Assembly (NCBI GenBank): GCA_965115995.1
Contig: OZ220472.1
Span: 2,418,001 to 2,482,000, forward strand
Reading direction: 5' to 3'
Origin: Poriferisodalis sp026713105
GTDB taxonomy: Bacteria; Actinomycetota; Acidimicrobiia; Acidimicrobiales; Poriferisodalaceae
Length of the DNA: 64,000 nucleotides
The position numbers were made by a program, and so were the translations under genes. Shown piece after piece: positions 56,501-64,000 of the stretch. A model generated the notes under the pieces. That model had not been told where the DNA came from. It saw nothing but the letters and a program-made list of their open reading frames with translations, and ran no database searches. Positions within the stretch are counted from its first letter, which is position 1. Each line of letters starts with the position of its first letter.

Positions 56501-58552
56501 ATCGACGGTCGGACGGCTCGGTGTAGCCGGCGCCGCCACCGGAGTGCTGCGCCCTGGATCAGACCACGGCCCCGCCCCGTTGGAGTTGCTGGCCCGAACC
56601 TCCACTTGGTACGCCGTGCCATTGATCAGCCCGGTGATCGTCGAAACCTGGGCGGTGCCCAAGTGACTGCGCGATCTCCAGTTGCCCCACGCCGCCTCAT
56701 CGTCAGGGTCACAGGTCAGATCAGACGTGTCGGAGTCGGTCCCAGTACAGGCGCGGTACTGCACGTCGTAATCGCGGATGTCTGACCCAGAGTACGGGGG
56801 CTCGTTCCATTCCATCTCGATCTTCCGGTCGCCCGCTTTCAGCGTCGGGGCGCCGGGGAATCTTGGCAGCCGCGCGGGTGTCCCCGACTTCGCGGGTGAC
56901 CAGCCGCTGACGCCCTTGGTGCTCGTGGCCTGGACTCGCACCTCGTGCTTAGTGCCGTTGCTTAAGCGCGAGATCGTGGTGGTGGTGTCAGTTCCTGAAT
57001 GGCTGTGCTCCGTCCAGCTGCCACAGCTCGAACTTGTCGGACACTCCCGGTACTCCACCTCATAGCCGTTGACCGTCCCGTCCTTCGGGGGAATCGACGC
57101 AGCCCACGACACCTCAAGCAGCCCGTCTGCCGGCTCCACGGTCAGACCAGACGGCACCGAGGGCTTCGCCGTCTGCGCCAGCGGCGTGCCCGACTCGGTC
57201 CGAGACCACGCGCCGAGTCCTGCGGTGTTGCGGGCCCTGACTTGCACTTGATATGTGGTGCCATTGATCAGCCCGGAGATGATCGTGGTGGTCCGGATAC
57301 CCGTGTGGCTGTGCGATCTCCAGGTGCCCCAGGTCGGGCTGGACGTGCAAGTCCTGTCGGCGGCAGTGCAGGCCCGGAACTGGATGGCATAGCCGGTGAC
57401 TTCGGGATCGTCGTTGCTCGACGTGTCCGAGGTCGTGGTGGGCGGGGTCCACGACACTGACAAACCGGCGTTCCTCGAAGCCACCGTGAGCGACGTGGGT
57501 GCCGCAGGTGGGTCGGTTGCTATGTCAGTCAGCCGGCGCTCCGCAGCGCGCAGCGCCGTGTCGATGCGGTCCGACCCGCTGATTCGTTGGATCGTCGCCG
57601 AAGAGGCGAGGGTACGCAGGCGGGCGTGCAGGCTGGTGTCGAGCGCAGCGCTCCCGCCGACCAGCACGATGGCGCGGGGCTGCAGCGCCCGGATGCGGCT
57701 CTCGGTGGGCGTGGTCAGAGCGCTCGTCTGCGAGTACAGCACTGCTGCGCCACTGGTGATTGCCGCGTAAGCAGCGGCCACACCCATGTCGGCTGGGCTC
57801 CACCCGTTGGCGATGACCACAGTTGTCGACCGGTTCGGCGCAGCCGCTGCCGCCGTGTCGGTGCGGGACGCCCCGCTGTGGCGCGGAACGCGCGGCAGCG
57901 CGGGAATGAGCTCGAGAACTCGATCGATGAGCGATGCCGAGAGCACGGCGGTGCCGCCGACGAATTCGACCGCCGAGGGCGTTTGTTCGCGGATGATGCG
58001 TTCGGTCGGCTCGGTCAGGCTGTCAGCGGTCGCCAGCAGCACGGCTGCATCAGTACGCGTCGCGGCCAACGCAGCCGCCACGCCCGTGTCGGCGGGGCTG
58101 TGGCCGTTCGCCACGATGTACGTAGTCGCAGTCGAGGGAACCGCCTTCGCAGCCGTGTCGAAGCGGTCCGAACCCTCGACCCGCCTGACCGCGCTGCTGC
58201 CGACCAGTTCGATCACATCAGCTTCCACCCCGCTGGACAGCGCAGCGGTGCCGCCAATCAGAATCACCTCCGACGGCTGGTGATCCTCGATGAAGTCCGC
58301 AACGTCCTGAGACAGCGCTCTCCTGCTCGCATACAGCACCACCGCATCAGAGCTGCTGTCGCTCTCGAGGGCTGCGAGAGCCGATGCGACGGCCGAGTCG
58401 GCAGAGCTCCAGCCGTTCGCAAGGACCACGGTGCCAATGGTCCGGCTCTGCGCCGACGCCGTGGGGGCCAGCACGGCTGCGATCAGCGCGAGCACGGCAA
58501 ACATCACCGTGCCGCCGCGCAGCCTCCGGCCCAGCGCGGGCCGGGTGCGCAT
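53570..58552 (-). CDS. Giant cell-wall-binding/fibronectin III surface protein
   Basis: 1660 residues from the ATG at 58552, chosen because a signal peptide follows (VMFAVLALIAAVLAPTASAQS); the frame is open up to 58690. Residues 30-330 hold three cell-wall-binding repeat 2 modules with the IGG(T/S)AALS-type core (VILIGGTAALSSGV, VEFVGGTAVLSASL, IVLVGGSAALDTSL). Then come twelve fibronectin III modules of about 100 residues, several with a Cys pair (YRACTAADKTCPSG). There is no sorting signal or membrane anchor at the C-terminus. A cell-surface adhesin, held non-covalently by its N-terminus, is the likely role. Confidence 0.92.
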   Translation of the reverse strand: MRTRPALGRRLRGGTVMFAVLALIAAVLAPTASAQSRTIGTVVLANGWSSADSAVASALAALESDSSSDAVVLYASRRALSQDVADFIEDHQPSEVILIGGTAALSSGVEADVIELVGSSAVRRVEGSDRFDTAAKAVPSTATTYIVANGHSPADTGVAAALAATRTDAAVLLATADSLTEPTERIIREQTPSAVEFVGGTAVLSASLIDRVLELIPALPRVPRHSGASRTDTAAAAAPNRSTTVVIANGWSPADMGVAAAYAAITSGAAVLYSQTSALTTPTESRIRALQPRAIVLVGGSAALDTSLHARLRTLASSATIQRISGSDRIDTALRAAERRLTDIATDPPAAPTSLTVASRNAGLSVSWTPPTTTSDTSSNDDPEVTGYAIQFRACTAADRTCTSSPTWGTWRSHSHTGIRTTTIISGLINGTTYQVQVRARNTAGLGAWSRTESGTPLAQTAKPSVPSGLTVEPADGLLEVSWAASIPPKDGTVNGYEVEYRECPTSSSCGSWTEHSHSGTDTTTTISRLSNGTKHEVRVQATSTKGVSGWSPAKSGTPARLPRFPGAPTLKAGDRKIEMEWNEPPYSGSDIRDYDVQYRACTGTDSDTSDLTCDPDDEAAWGNWRSRSHLGTAQVSTITGLINGTAYQVEVRASNSNGAGPWSDPGRSTPVAAPATPSRPTVDPGHMRLSVSWARPASNGATISGYDVQHCDTTATGGCSTESNWTPTAGTAVSGADSTTLDIEPLTNGTSYQVRVRVAYSIPPATTVEKGSWSSPATGRPAQLPDAPAAPILEFGDRKLGVSWDAPFDNGTTITGYVLAYRACTARDKTCPDGDDDPTPTWGRWTTRNLSETSSPTEITGLANGTAYQMQVRARISNGLGPWSSVSEKKVPRGLPARPTIRTVESRNSGLAVTWTRPSDNGSPITGYDVESCISSADCTVESNWSDGGFNDGAHTDDAAVTQITHLISGLANDTSYRVRVRAHTDAGSGQWSSPLASGTPAAAPDAPEVLTLTVGDRKLGVSWDAATDNGSAITGYVVAYRACTAADKTCPSGNNDPEPTWGNWGTRSVSASPLSTDVSGLTNGTAYQVRVQARNANGLGPWSESATKTPVAGPAKPTGLTLDVRHGGLDVSWATSSSADSDVTYEVEFQACISTPLTCVANATWGSWARSSDAPRDNTVTISRLTDGTKYQVRVRASRGTIKSDWSSVVSAIPAAVPDAPNLQSSQVTSQPRQINVAWTPPANDNGSAVRSYVVAYRACTAADKTCPSGNDDPEPTWGIWQERTLSGTQTTLGDLTNGTRYQVRVRARNDNGIGPWSAAQSATPVDAPAQPSTPRVISVDPSSAPADEHKGTVLRVDWIEPWDNGSPITGYELQYRACTATPTTCASNPTEDDWAPTWESETPSSTDRTSSITGLDNGTAYQVRLRAKNNALGTDSFSSWSSIVTAIPVGTPDAPETTTIDVASGNGQLIVSWGTPNSNGATVTGFKVWYCDTTATGGCSDAASSNWKSTNASASARSRSISGLTNARPYAVALSTTSKNHGESDRADAGTNNQPGGPDRPSNLRLTTAGSGQITATWSAPNQRHSPITYYTVDYRACAGTPITCAPSWTEFSNSVTGTTATITSLVNGTKYEVRVRAENGQGKGRWSQTASITPTG
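54710..54792. repeat. Near-identical direct repeat copy 1 within the giant gene
   Basis: About 83 bp that recurs at 55361-55443 with only a few mismatches by eye. It encodes the Cys-paired strand region of two fibronectin modules. The spacing is about 650 bp, roughly two modules. Confidence 0.8.
55361..55443. repeat. Near-identical direct repeat copy 2 within the giant gene
   Basis: Partner of 54710-54792. Such long near-identity between modules that are otherwise diverged suggests recent duplication or gene conversion, and recombination here would delete or add two modules in frame. Confidence 0.8.
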
Positions 58553-58717
58553 CAGCCGCCCCGTAGGTGTGCGAGAGCCGCCCCAAAACCGTCGGTGCAG
58601 CCCGCTGAGCGATCCAAAATGCGTCAGTGCAGGCATCATGCCGGACTCTATTTCTCGCCAGTCTGCGGGTAGGGGATGGCAGCATCCCACCTCGCACCTC
58701 GGCAGCCCGCATGATTT

Positions 58718-59494
58718 TCAGATCATCGAGACAGTGCGGCCCAGCAGGGCGAACAGCGGCTCCTTGGTGGCTTCGAGGGCCGCCGAGACTTCTTCGTGGG
58801 AGATCTCGCCGTCGAACATTCCTGCCGCCATGTTCGCTACCACAGCGATTCCGGCATAGGGAATGGCGACCTCACGGGCCAGTGCCACTTCGGGGTAGCC
58901 GGTCATCCCGACGACGCTGCCGCCCACCTGCGCGTACATGCGGATCTCCGCGGGCGTCTCGAAGCGGGGTCCGTTGGTGCAGACGTAGGTGGCGGTGGGC
59001 GCCACGTCGATGCCCTCGGCCTGTGCTGCAGCCGCCAGCGCTGCCCGCAGCGACGGGTCGTACGGCGTGGACATGTCGGTGTGCACGACGTGGCCCGGCT
59101 GATCGAAGAAGGTCGCCGCCCGGTCGGTCGTGAATTCCAGGTAGTCGTCGAGCAGCAGGAACGATCCCGTCGGGCGTTCAGGCACCATCGAGCCGACCAC
59201 GTACACCGCCAGGATCGCCGTCGCACCGAGGTCGCGCATCGCAGCGATGTTCGCCCGGTAGTTGATGGCCGACGGCGGGATCGAGTGATCGCCGCCGTGA
59301 CGAGGCACGAACACGATCCGCCGCCCGTGCCAGCGGCCGGTCATCGCGGAGGCCTCGCCCCAATCGGTCTGCACCTCATGGTGCTCGGTCTCGCTCAGGC
59401 CGGGCAGCTCGTAGAAACCCGTTCCGGCGATGATCCCGACCGGGGCCCGCTCGGCAGTCGCCGCTGCGTCGCCGTGTTCGCTTGCGTCGCTCAT
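58718..59494 (-). CDS. mtnP: S-methyl-5'-thioadenosine (or thioinosine) phosphorylase
   Basis: 258 residues of the trimeric purine nucleoside phosphorylase family: IAGTGFYELPG, FVPRHGGDHSIPPSAINYRAN, CTNGPRFETPAEIRMYAQ and GMTGYPEVALARE. It splits methylthioadenosine or methylthioinosine with phosphate. The preceding gene, an MTA/SAH deaminase overlapping by 4 bp, makes the inosine form likely to be a substrate. The IPPSAINYRANIAAM segment replaces the adenine-specific pattern of human MTAP, which also leaves the base preference open. Confidence 0.92.
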   Translation of the reverse strand: MSDASEHGDAAATAERAPVGIIAGTGFYELPGLSETEHHEVQTDWGEASAMTGRWHGRRIVFVPRHGGDHSIPPSAINYRANIAAMRDLGATAILAVYVVGSMVPERPTGSFLLLDDYLEFTTDRAATFFDQPGHVVHTDMSTPYDPSLRAALAAAAQAEGIDVAPTATYVCTNGPRFETPAEIRMYAQVGGSVVGMTGYPEVALAREVAIPYAGIAVVANMAAGMFDGEISHEEVSAALEATKEPLFALLGRTVSMI

Positions 59495-60837
59495 GTTCCC
59501 GACTCCCGTGCCAGTCGCAGCGCTCGATGCTGCACCTCGTAGCGAGCCCGTGCCTCGTCAACGGTGAGGCACACCCGATCTGCCACCACTCGCTCACCGC
59601 CCACCCACACATCGGTGACGTGGCGGCTGCCGCCTGCCCATGCCACATGGGCGACAAGTTCGTCGGGTGAGGTCACCGGCACGAACGCCGGGTCGTCGAG
59701 GTCGAGCCGGATCATGTCGGCCCAGCGGCCGGGCTCCAGCACACCGGTGTGCAGGCCCAGTGCTTCCGCGCCGCTGAAGGTCGCCATGGAGATCACCTGC
59801 TGCGCGCTCATCAGCGTGGGGTCGAGCGCGGTCACTCTCGCCAGCAGCGATGCGATCTTGATCTCCTCCCACAGGTCCAAGTCGTCGTTGGAAGCCGGAC
59901 CGTCGGTGGCGAGCGACACGGTGATGCCGCGCTCGATCATCTCGGGCACCCTGGCGACGCCTGAGCCGAGCTTCATGTTGCTGACCGGGCAGTGAGCCAC
60001 CGCGACGCCGGCCGAGGCGTAGATGTCCAAGTCAGCGTCGTCCAGCCAGACGCTGTGCGCCGCGAGCACGCGCCCGTCGAACACGCCGGCATCGGCCAGC
60101 AATCGGGGCACGCTCGCTCCGCCGTGTTTGTCGGCCAGCGAAGCGCCTTCACCAGCGGTCTCCGCCACATGGATGTGCAGCAGGGCGTCGCGCTCCTGGG
60201 CCGCGGCCGCTATCTCCGCGCAGGCATCCACGCCGAGGTCATACGCCGAGTGCGGAGCGAACCCGATCGTGACGAGGCCCGACGGGTCGTTCACCGCGTC
60301 GTGCACTGCCGCGATCTCACCGACACGATCGGCGACGCTTCCCGTGTCGTCGGCGTGCGCCACCGAGAGCACCCCCGGACACATGACCTGCCGGATGCCC
60401 GCCTCACGGCCCGCGTCGATCACCTCGTGTTCGAACGCATACATCTCGCACGTGGTCGTGACGCCCGAGCGCAGCATCTCCACCGAGCCCAGCGTCATCC
60501 CCCACCACACGTCTTCGGAACCCAGGCGACCCTCGCGGGGCCACATCACGTCTTCGAGCCAGGCCATCAGCGGCAACCCGTCGCCCGCGCCGCGCACCAG
60601 CGTCATCGGGGTATGCGCATGAGTGTTGATCAAGCCCGGCATCAGCAGGCCGCCCAGGCTGATCACCGGAGCGTCGGTGGTCGATGCGTCGGCGGCAGCG
60701 CCCACCCACGCGATGCGCCCGTCCGCTCGCACGTCCACCGCCCCGCGCTCGATCATCTCGAAGTCCTCGTCGCAGGTCAGCACGACATCGGCGAGGTAGC
60801 GAATGTCGATGGACGGGGAACCTGATCCGTTCGGCAC
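59491..60837 (-). CDS. mtaD: MTA/SAH deaminase-type amidohydrolase
   Basis: 448 residues. The metal-dependent amidohydrolase motif NTHAHTPMTLVRGAGDGLPL fits the MtaD/TRZ/ATZ group, followed by LEDVMWPRE, HIHVAETAGE, AAHSVWLDDADL and LATDGPASNDDLDLWEE. It would deaminate methylthioadenosine or S-adenosylhomocysteine. It overlaps mtnP in an ATGA junction, so the pair forms a methylthioadenosine salvage route via inosine. Confidence 0.92.
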   Translation of the reverse strand: MPNGSGSPSIDIRYLADVVLTCDEDFEMIERGAVDVRADGRIAWVGAAADASTTDAPVISLGGLLMPGLINTHAHTPMTLVRGAGDGLPLMAWLEDVMWPREGRLGSEDVWWGMTLGSVEMLRSGVTTTCEMYAFEHEVIDAGREAGIRQVMCPGVLSVAHADDTGSVADRVGEIAAVHDAVNDPSGLVTIGFAPHSAYDLGVDACAEIAAAAQERDALLHIHVAETAGEGASLADKHGGASVPRLLADAGVFDGRVLAAHSVWLDDADLDIYASAGVAVAHCPVSNMKLGSGVARVPEMIERGITVSLATDGPASNDDLDLWEEIKIASLLARVTALDPTLMSAQQVISMATFSGAEALGLHTGVLEPGRWADMIRLDLDDPAFVPVTSPDELVAHVAWAGGSRHVTDVWVGGERVVADRVCLTVDEARARYEVQHRALRLARESGT

Positions 60838-60903
60838 GGCCTCATCATCGCACCGGGGCGCGGCGGGGGGTCAACGCCGCGGCCCGTGACACAATCTGCG
60901 GCC

Positions 60904-61848
60904 GTGTCCCTGTTCCTGCAGCGGGTGTTCGACTCGTTCGCCAACGGCTCCGCGTACGCGGCGCTGGCAGTGGCGATCTCGATGGTGTTCCGCTCGACCG
61001 GAGTGCTGAACCTCGCGCAGGGCCAGATGGCGATGCTGTCCGCCTACATCGCGGTGGTGTTCGCCGCAGGTGCCGATCCCTCGGTTGCGTTCTCCGGTTG
61101 GCTCACACCGTTTGCGACGCCGTGGCCGATCTGGGCCGCGGTCGCCGGAGCGGTGGTCGTGTCCGCCATCGTCGGGGCACTGCTGGAATACACGGTCATC
61201 AGGCCGATGCGCGGCGACCCGGTACCGACGATCGGGGCGACGCTCGGGCTGTACCTGCTCATCGGCGTGTTCGTCGTGAAGCACTTCGGCGGCCGCCAGA
61301 GGTTCCTCGGTTCGCCGTTCCCCCAAGAGCACACCGACCGTTTCATCATCGGCGGGGCGCGGCTGTGGTTCGACACCATCGGGCTGACGCTCGCCATGCT
61401 GGCGGCCATCGGCCTGCTCGCGCTCATTCAGCGCACCACCAAGGTGGGCCTCGCGTTCCGGGCGATCACTTCCAATCGCGACAGCTCTGCGCTCGTGGGC
61501 ATCAGGGTCGAGTCGGTGGTGATGGGCGGATGGGCCGTCGCGGCCGCCTTGGGCGGGCTGGCCGGCGGGCTCATCGCGGGCGAATTCAACGTCCGCCCCG
61601 ACATGATGGAACGCCTCTTGGTCTTCGGCCTTGCAGCCGCCACCCTCGGCGGCCTGCGCAGCCCGGCGCTGGCGCTGGCGGGGGGGTACCTGTTCGCCTT
61701 TGCCGAAACGATGATGTCGGGCTACGTCGGCTTCATCGACAGCCAGGTCACGCTGGTGTGGGCGCTGGCGGTGCTCATCGTGGTGCTGTCGGTGCGCCCG
61801 TCGGGGTTGCTGAGGGGCAAGGCAGCTCGCGGAGGCATCCGATCGTGA
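60904..61848 (+). CDS. LivH-type ABC permease
   Basis: 314 residues from the GTG at 60904; a GTG at 60886 adds six residues. It has about eight helices and the loop STGVLNLAQGQMAMLSAYIA, plus the cytoplasmic RTTKVGLAFRAITSNRDSSA. Divergent from mtaD. The matching ATPases and binding protein are not in the window, so the substrate is open. Confidence 0.9.
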   Translation: MSLFLQRVFDSFANGSAYAALAVAISMVFRSTGVLNLAQGQMAMLSAYIAVVFAAGADPSVAFSGWLTPFATPWPIWAAVAGAVVVSAIVGALLEYTVIRPMRGDPVPTIGATLGLYLLIGVFVVKHFGGRQRFLGSPFPQEHTDRFIIGGARLWFDTIGLTLAMLAAIGLLALIQRTTKVGLAFRAITSNRDSSALVGIRVESVVMGGWAVAAALGGLAGGLIAGEFNVRPDMMERLLVFGLAAATLGGLRSPALALAGGYLFAFAETMMSGYVGFIDSQVTLVWALAVLIVVLSVRPSGLLRGKAARGGIRS

Positions 61849-62843
61849 CGGACCGCGAATCGGCACCGTGGCCCGCTCTGGCGACGGCTGCGTCGCTCCT
61901 CGTGATTGCGGCGCTGGTCGTCGTGGTGCCGCTGCAGGCGTCGTCGACGTTTGTCACCGACTTCACGCAGCTCGCAGCGTTTTGCCTGGTCTTCGCCGGG
62001 CTGTGGCTGCTGACGCACCGGATGGGGCTGCTGTCGGTCGGCCATGGAGCATTGACAGGCGTCGGCGCCTATGCAGCGCTGCACGCGGTCAACGACTTCG
62101 GCTTGCCGCCGATGCTGATGCCCCTGGCCGGATTCGCTGCGGGCTGTGCGGTCGGCGCGCTGCTCGGCGTCCCGGCACTGCGCTTGCCAAAGGCCTATTT
62201 GGCGTTGCTCACCTTGTCTGCCGCCGTGGCATTTCCCATCGTGCTGCGCCAGCTCGACGGCCCGCTGCCGGTGACCCTGGACAGTGAGTTCATTCCGCCT
62301 GCATGGACCGGCATTGCGCCCAACGATGAGCACATCTGGGAGTTCTGGGTGGTCGCGGCGTGGGTGGCGGTCGCCTTCTGGCTGCTGCGCGGCCTGCTCA
62401 GCGGACCGATCGGACGGGCGCTGGTCGCCACCCGCGACGAGCCGACCGCCGCTGCGACATTCGGCGTCTCGGTGTACCGACTGCGCCTGGCGGGGGTGAG
62501 CCTCAGCAGCGGTCTCGCCGGCCTTGCAGGCGCTCTCATGCTGGTGCCGGTGAACTTCAACGATCAGTCGCTGTATCCCGAGGAACTGTCGATCAAGCTG
62601 TTCGCTCTCACGATCGCCTTCGGCAGCACAGCCATCGGGGGCAGCCGACTCATCATGACGGTGCCAGCGGCGGCTGTACTCGTGCTGCTGCCGGTGTGGC
62701 TCGTCGATCGGCCCGGCTGGGTGACCCAGGGCGGTTGGATCGGCTTCCTGAAGTCCGAGTTCTTCCTCTACGCGGCGCTGCTGCTGGTGGCCGCGTACGC
62801 ACGCAGCCGCCGTGCGCGCGCAGTCAGGTCCTACGACGCGTGA
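61845..62843 (+). CDS. LivM-type ABC permease
   Basis: 332 residues from the GTG at 61845 overlapping the LivH stop (GTGA). About nine helices; family loop LTHRMGLLSVGHGALTGVGA and the ATPase-contact segment GPIGRALVATRDEPTAAATFG. It pairs with LivH to form the channel of a branched-chain-amino-acid-type importer. Confidence 0.9.
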   Translation: MTDRESAPWPALATAASLLVIAALVVVVPLQASSTFVTDFTQLAAFCLVFAGLWLLTHRMGLLSVGHGALTGVGAYAALHAVNDFGLPPMLMPLAGFAAGCAVGALLGVPALRLPKAYLALLTLSAAVAFPIVLRQLDGPLPVTLDSEFIPPAWTGIAPNDEHIWEFWVVAAWVAVAFWLLRGLLSGPIGRALVATRDEPTAAATFGVSVYRLRLAGVSLSSGLAGLAGALMLVPVNFNDQSLYPEELSIKLFALTIAFGSTAIGGSRLIMTVPAAAVLVLLPVWLVDRPGWVTQGGWIGFLKSEFFLYAALLLVAAYARSRRARAVRSYDA

Positions 62844-63418
62844 GTGCCGCCGACCGCTGGGACGCGAAGTACGCCGAGTGGGAGGAGCCTGGGCTGCCCT
62901 CGGAATTCGTCACCGGCTGCGCGGACATGCTCGCCGATTGCCCGACGGCCGTCGACCTCGCCGGCGGCGCAGGCGGCACGGCGCTCTGGCTGGCTGCGCA
63001 AGGTATCGACACAACCCTGGTCGACGTCTCCGAGCGGGCCCTCGAGATCGCCCGCACCGCCGCCGGCGAGCGCAGTCTGCGACTGCGAACCGTGCAGGCC
63101 GATCTGGAATCCGAGCCGCTGCCGACGGTCGCCGATCTCGGCGGCAACGGCGGATGGCACGCAGCGGTGTGCACCAACTTCCTGTACCGGCCGATGCTCG
63201 GCGCTCTGGGCAGCCTGCTCGTGCCCGGTGGCATCGCGCTGGTGCTGATCGCCACGGTCGACAACCTGCTGCACAACGCGCGCCCGGGCCGCCCATTTCT
63301 CGTCGAGCGCGGCGAGTTGCCCGAGCTGTGCAGCGGGCTCGAGCCAATCAGCTTCGAAGAGGGTTGGTTCGGCCACCGCCACGAGGCCCGCCTCGTGGCC
63401 CGCCGCCCAGGCGTTTAG
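62840..63418 (+). CDS. Class I SAM-dependent methyltransferase
   Basis: 192 residues from a GTG overlapping the LivM stop. The SAM-binding motif I is VDLAGGAGGTALWLAAQG, followed by TTLVDVSERALEIAR. It resembles TehB/thiol-methyltransferase-like small proteins, but the substrate is unknown. The tail reads HEARLVARRP. It ends in a 4-bp convergent overlap with the SDR gene. Coupling to LivHM may simply reflect operon packing. Confidence 0.85.
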   Translation: MSAADRWDAKYAEWEEPGLPSEFVTGCADMLADCPTAVDLAGGAGGTALWLAAQGIDTTLVDVSERALEIARTAAGERSLRLRTVQADLESEPLPTVADLGGNGGWHAAVCTNFLYRPMLGALGSLLVPGGIALVLIATVDNLLHNARPGRPFLVERGELPELCSGLEPISFEEGWFGHRHEARLVARRPGV

Positions 63419-64000
63419 CTGAGCAGCCAGTCGGCTGGGGTGATGTCGGAGTCCGCGAACAGCCGGGACTGGAAGCGGCGCATGCCCGACAGCCACCGAT
63501 CGATGTCCGACGCCTTGCGCTCTCGATAGGTCTGCACCTCAGGGTGGGGCAGCACCAAGAAGCGCTCTTCGGCCATGGCTTCGATGACGGTGTCGGCCAA
63601 CTGCGAGGGCTGCAAGACGCCATCGCCTGCTGCGGCCCCGGGGGTGCCGCGCTCCTGGTTTCCGTTGCCGGTGCGGTCGGGGCTGTTGGCCAAGATATTG
63701 GTCTCGACGGCCTGCGGGCACAGCATCGACACCACGATGCCCTTGTCGCCGTAGGTGATCGACAGGAACTCCCCCAGCGACACCGCTGCGGCCTTGGTGA
63801 CGGCGTACTGCAGCGAGCCGAGCTGGGTCAGCAGGCCCGCCGCAGAGGCCGTGTTCAGCAGGTAGCCGCCGCCGCCCTCGACCATGACGGGCACCGCGGC
63901 ACGCGCCGCATACACGTGAGACATCACATGCACTTCCCACATGCGCTGGATCTCGTCGTTCGCGACTTCGAGCCCACCTTGGGTCACGTAGCCGGCGTTG
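63415..64000 (-). CDS. Short-chain dehydrogenase/reductase, 5' end outside the window
   Basis: The frame is open to the last base; the visible part begins at NAGYVTQGGLEV, the NAG motif. It has the SDR core: LLNTASAAG (catalytic Ser region) and YAVTKAAAVSLGEFLS (YxxxK), with a C-terminal lid region. The N-terminal GxxxGxG cofactor motif lies beyond the edge. NAD(P)-dependent; substrate not predictable. Confidence 0.9.
   Translation of the reverse strand, partial: NAGYVTQGGLEVANDEIQRMWEVHVMSHVYAARAAVPVMVEGGGGYLLNTASAAGLLTQLGSLQYAVTKAAAVSLGEFLSITYGDKGIVVSMLCPQAVETNILANSPDRTGNGNQERGTPGAAAGDGVLQPSQLADTVIEAMAEERFLVLPHPEVQTYRERKASDIDRWLSGMRRFQSRLFADSDITPADWLLS

Noticed and set aside
60684..61844. 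Arg-rich forward frame in front of the LivM permease
   Set aside because: It overlaps mtaD and LivH in other frames and has no motifs. LivM starts at the GTG at 61845.

Overview
The window is high-GC DNA from an actinobacterium. A DUF3107 protein next to a PdtaS-type sensor kinase, cell-wall-binding repeat 2 surface proteins, a DUF5317-like membrane protein and a phenylacetyl-CoA epoxidase set support this. The complete System I cytochrome c maturation cluster and the many secreted repeat proteins make me suspect an Acidimicrobiia-like lineage, but that is inference. I found no rRNA, tRNA or CRISPR array.

Layout. Positions 1-833 hold the 3' part of a lipid/diacylglycerol kinase. Positions 914-9603 form an unusual locus. 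Two convergent paralogous genes for secreted acidic Ca-binding-repeat proteins (1292-2938 and 7991-9229, reverse) sit at its ends inside about 0.7 kb inverted repeats. Each is followed by short, translationally coupled two-helix membrane proteins, with shed copies of the secreted proteins' conserved tail among them. A serine recombinase and the core genes DUF3107/pdtaS lie in the middle. Positions 9628-12613 hold selO and an Mrp-type Fe-S ATPase. Positions 12719-15396 hold a secreted protein, an IS630-family element and a membrane protein. Positions 15457-22537 are ccmABCDEFG plus a CcmH-CcmI fusion on the reverse strand, in compact order. Positions 22623-32830 are mostly housekeeping genes: a biotinyl carrier, membrane proteins, a CaiB-type CoA-transferase, valS, mscS, two crotonases and rsgA.

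Positions 32823-38704 hold an oligopeptide-type solute-binding lipoprotein and a large secreted protein gene cut in two by an IS5-like element; its reading frame rejoins exactly when the element and one TAA copy are removed. Positions 39029-45304 hold rmuC, an orphan molybdenum hydroxylase large subunit and the phenylacetyl-CoA epoxidase genes in the order paaA-D-B-C. Positions 45389-53468 form a putative amide/urea module: an ArsR repressor, a cytosolic SRPBCC-AmiC-like fusion (probable ligand sensor), a frameshifted substrate-binding protein, a permease, a permease-ATPase fusion, an ATPase and an amidase. A MITE related to the IS5-like element sits inside it. Positions 53570-58552 encode a giant cell-wall-binding/fibronectin III protein. 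Positions 58718-63418 hold methylthioadenosine phosphorylase, MTA/SAH deaminase, a LivH/LivM permease pair and a methyltransferase. A partial SDR gene ends the window.

The two strongest candidates for an undescribed system are the inverted secreted-protein/membrane-protein cassette locus (914-9603) and the ArsR/SRPBCC-AmiC amide-sensing operon (45389-53468).
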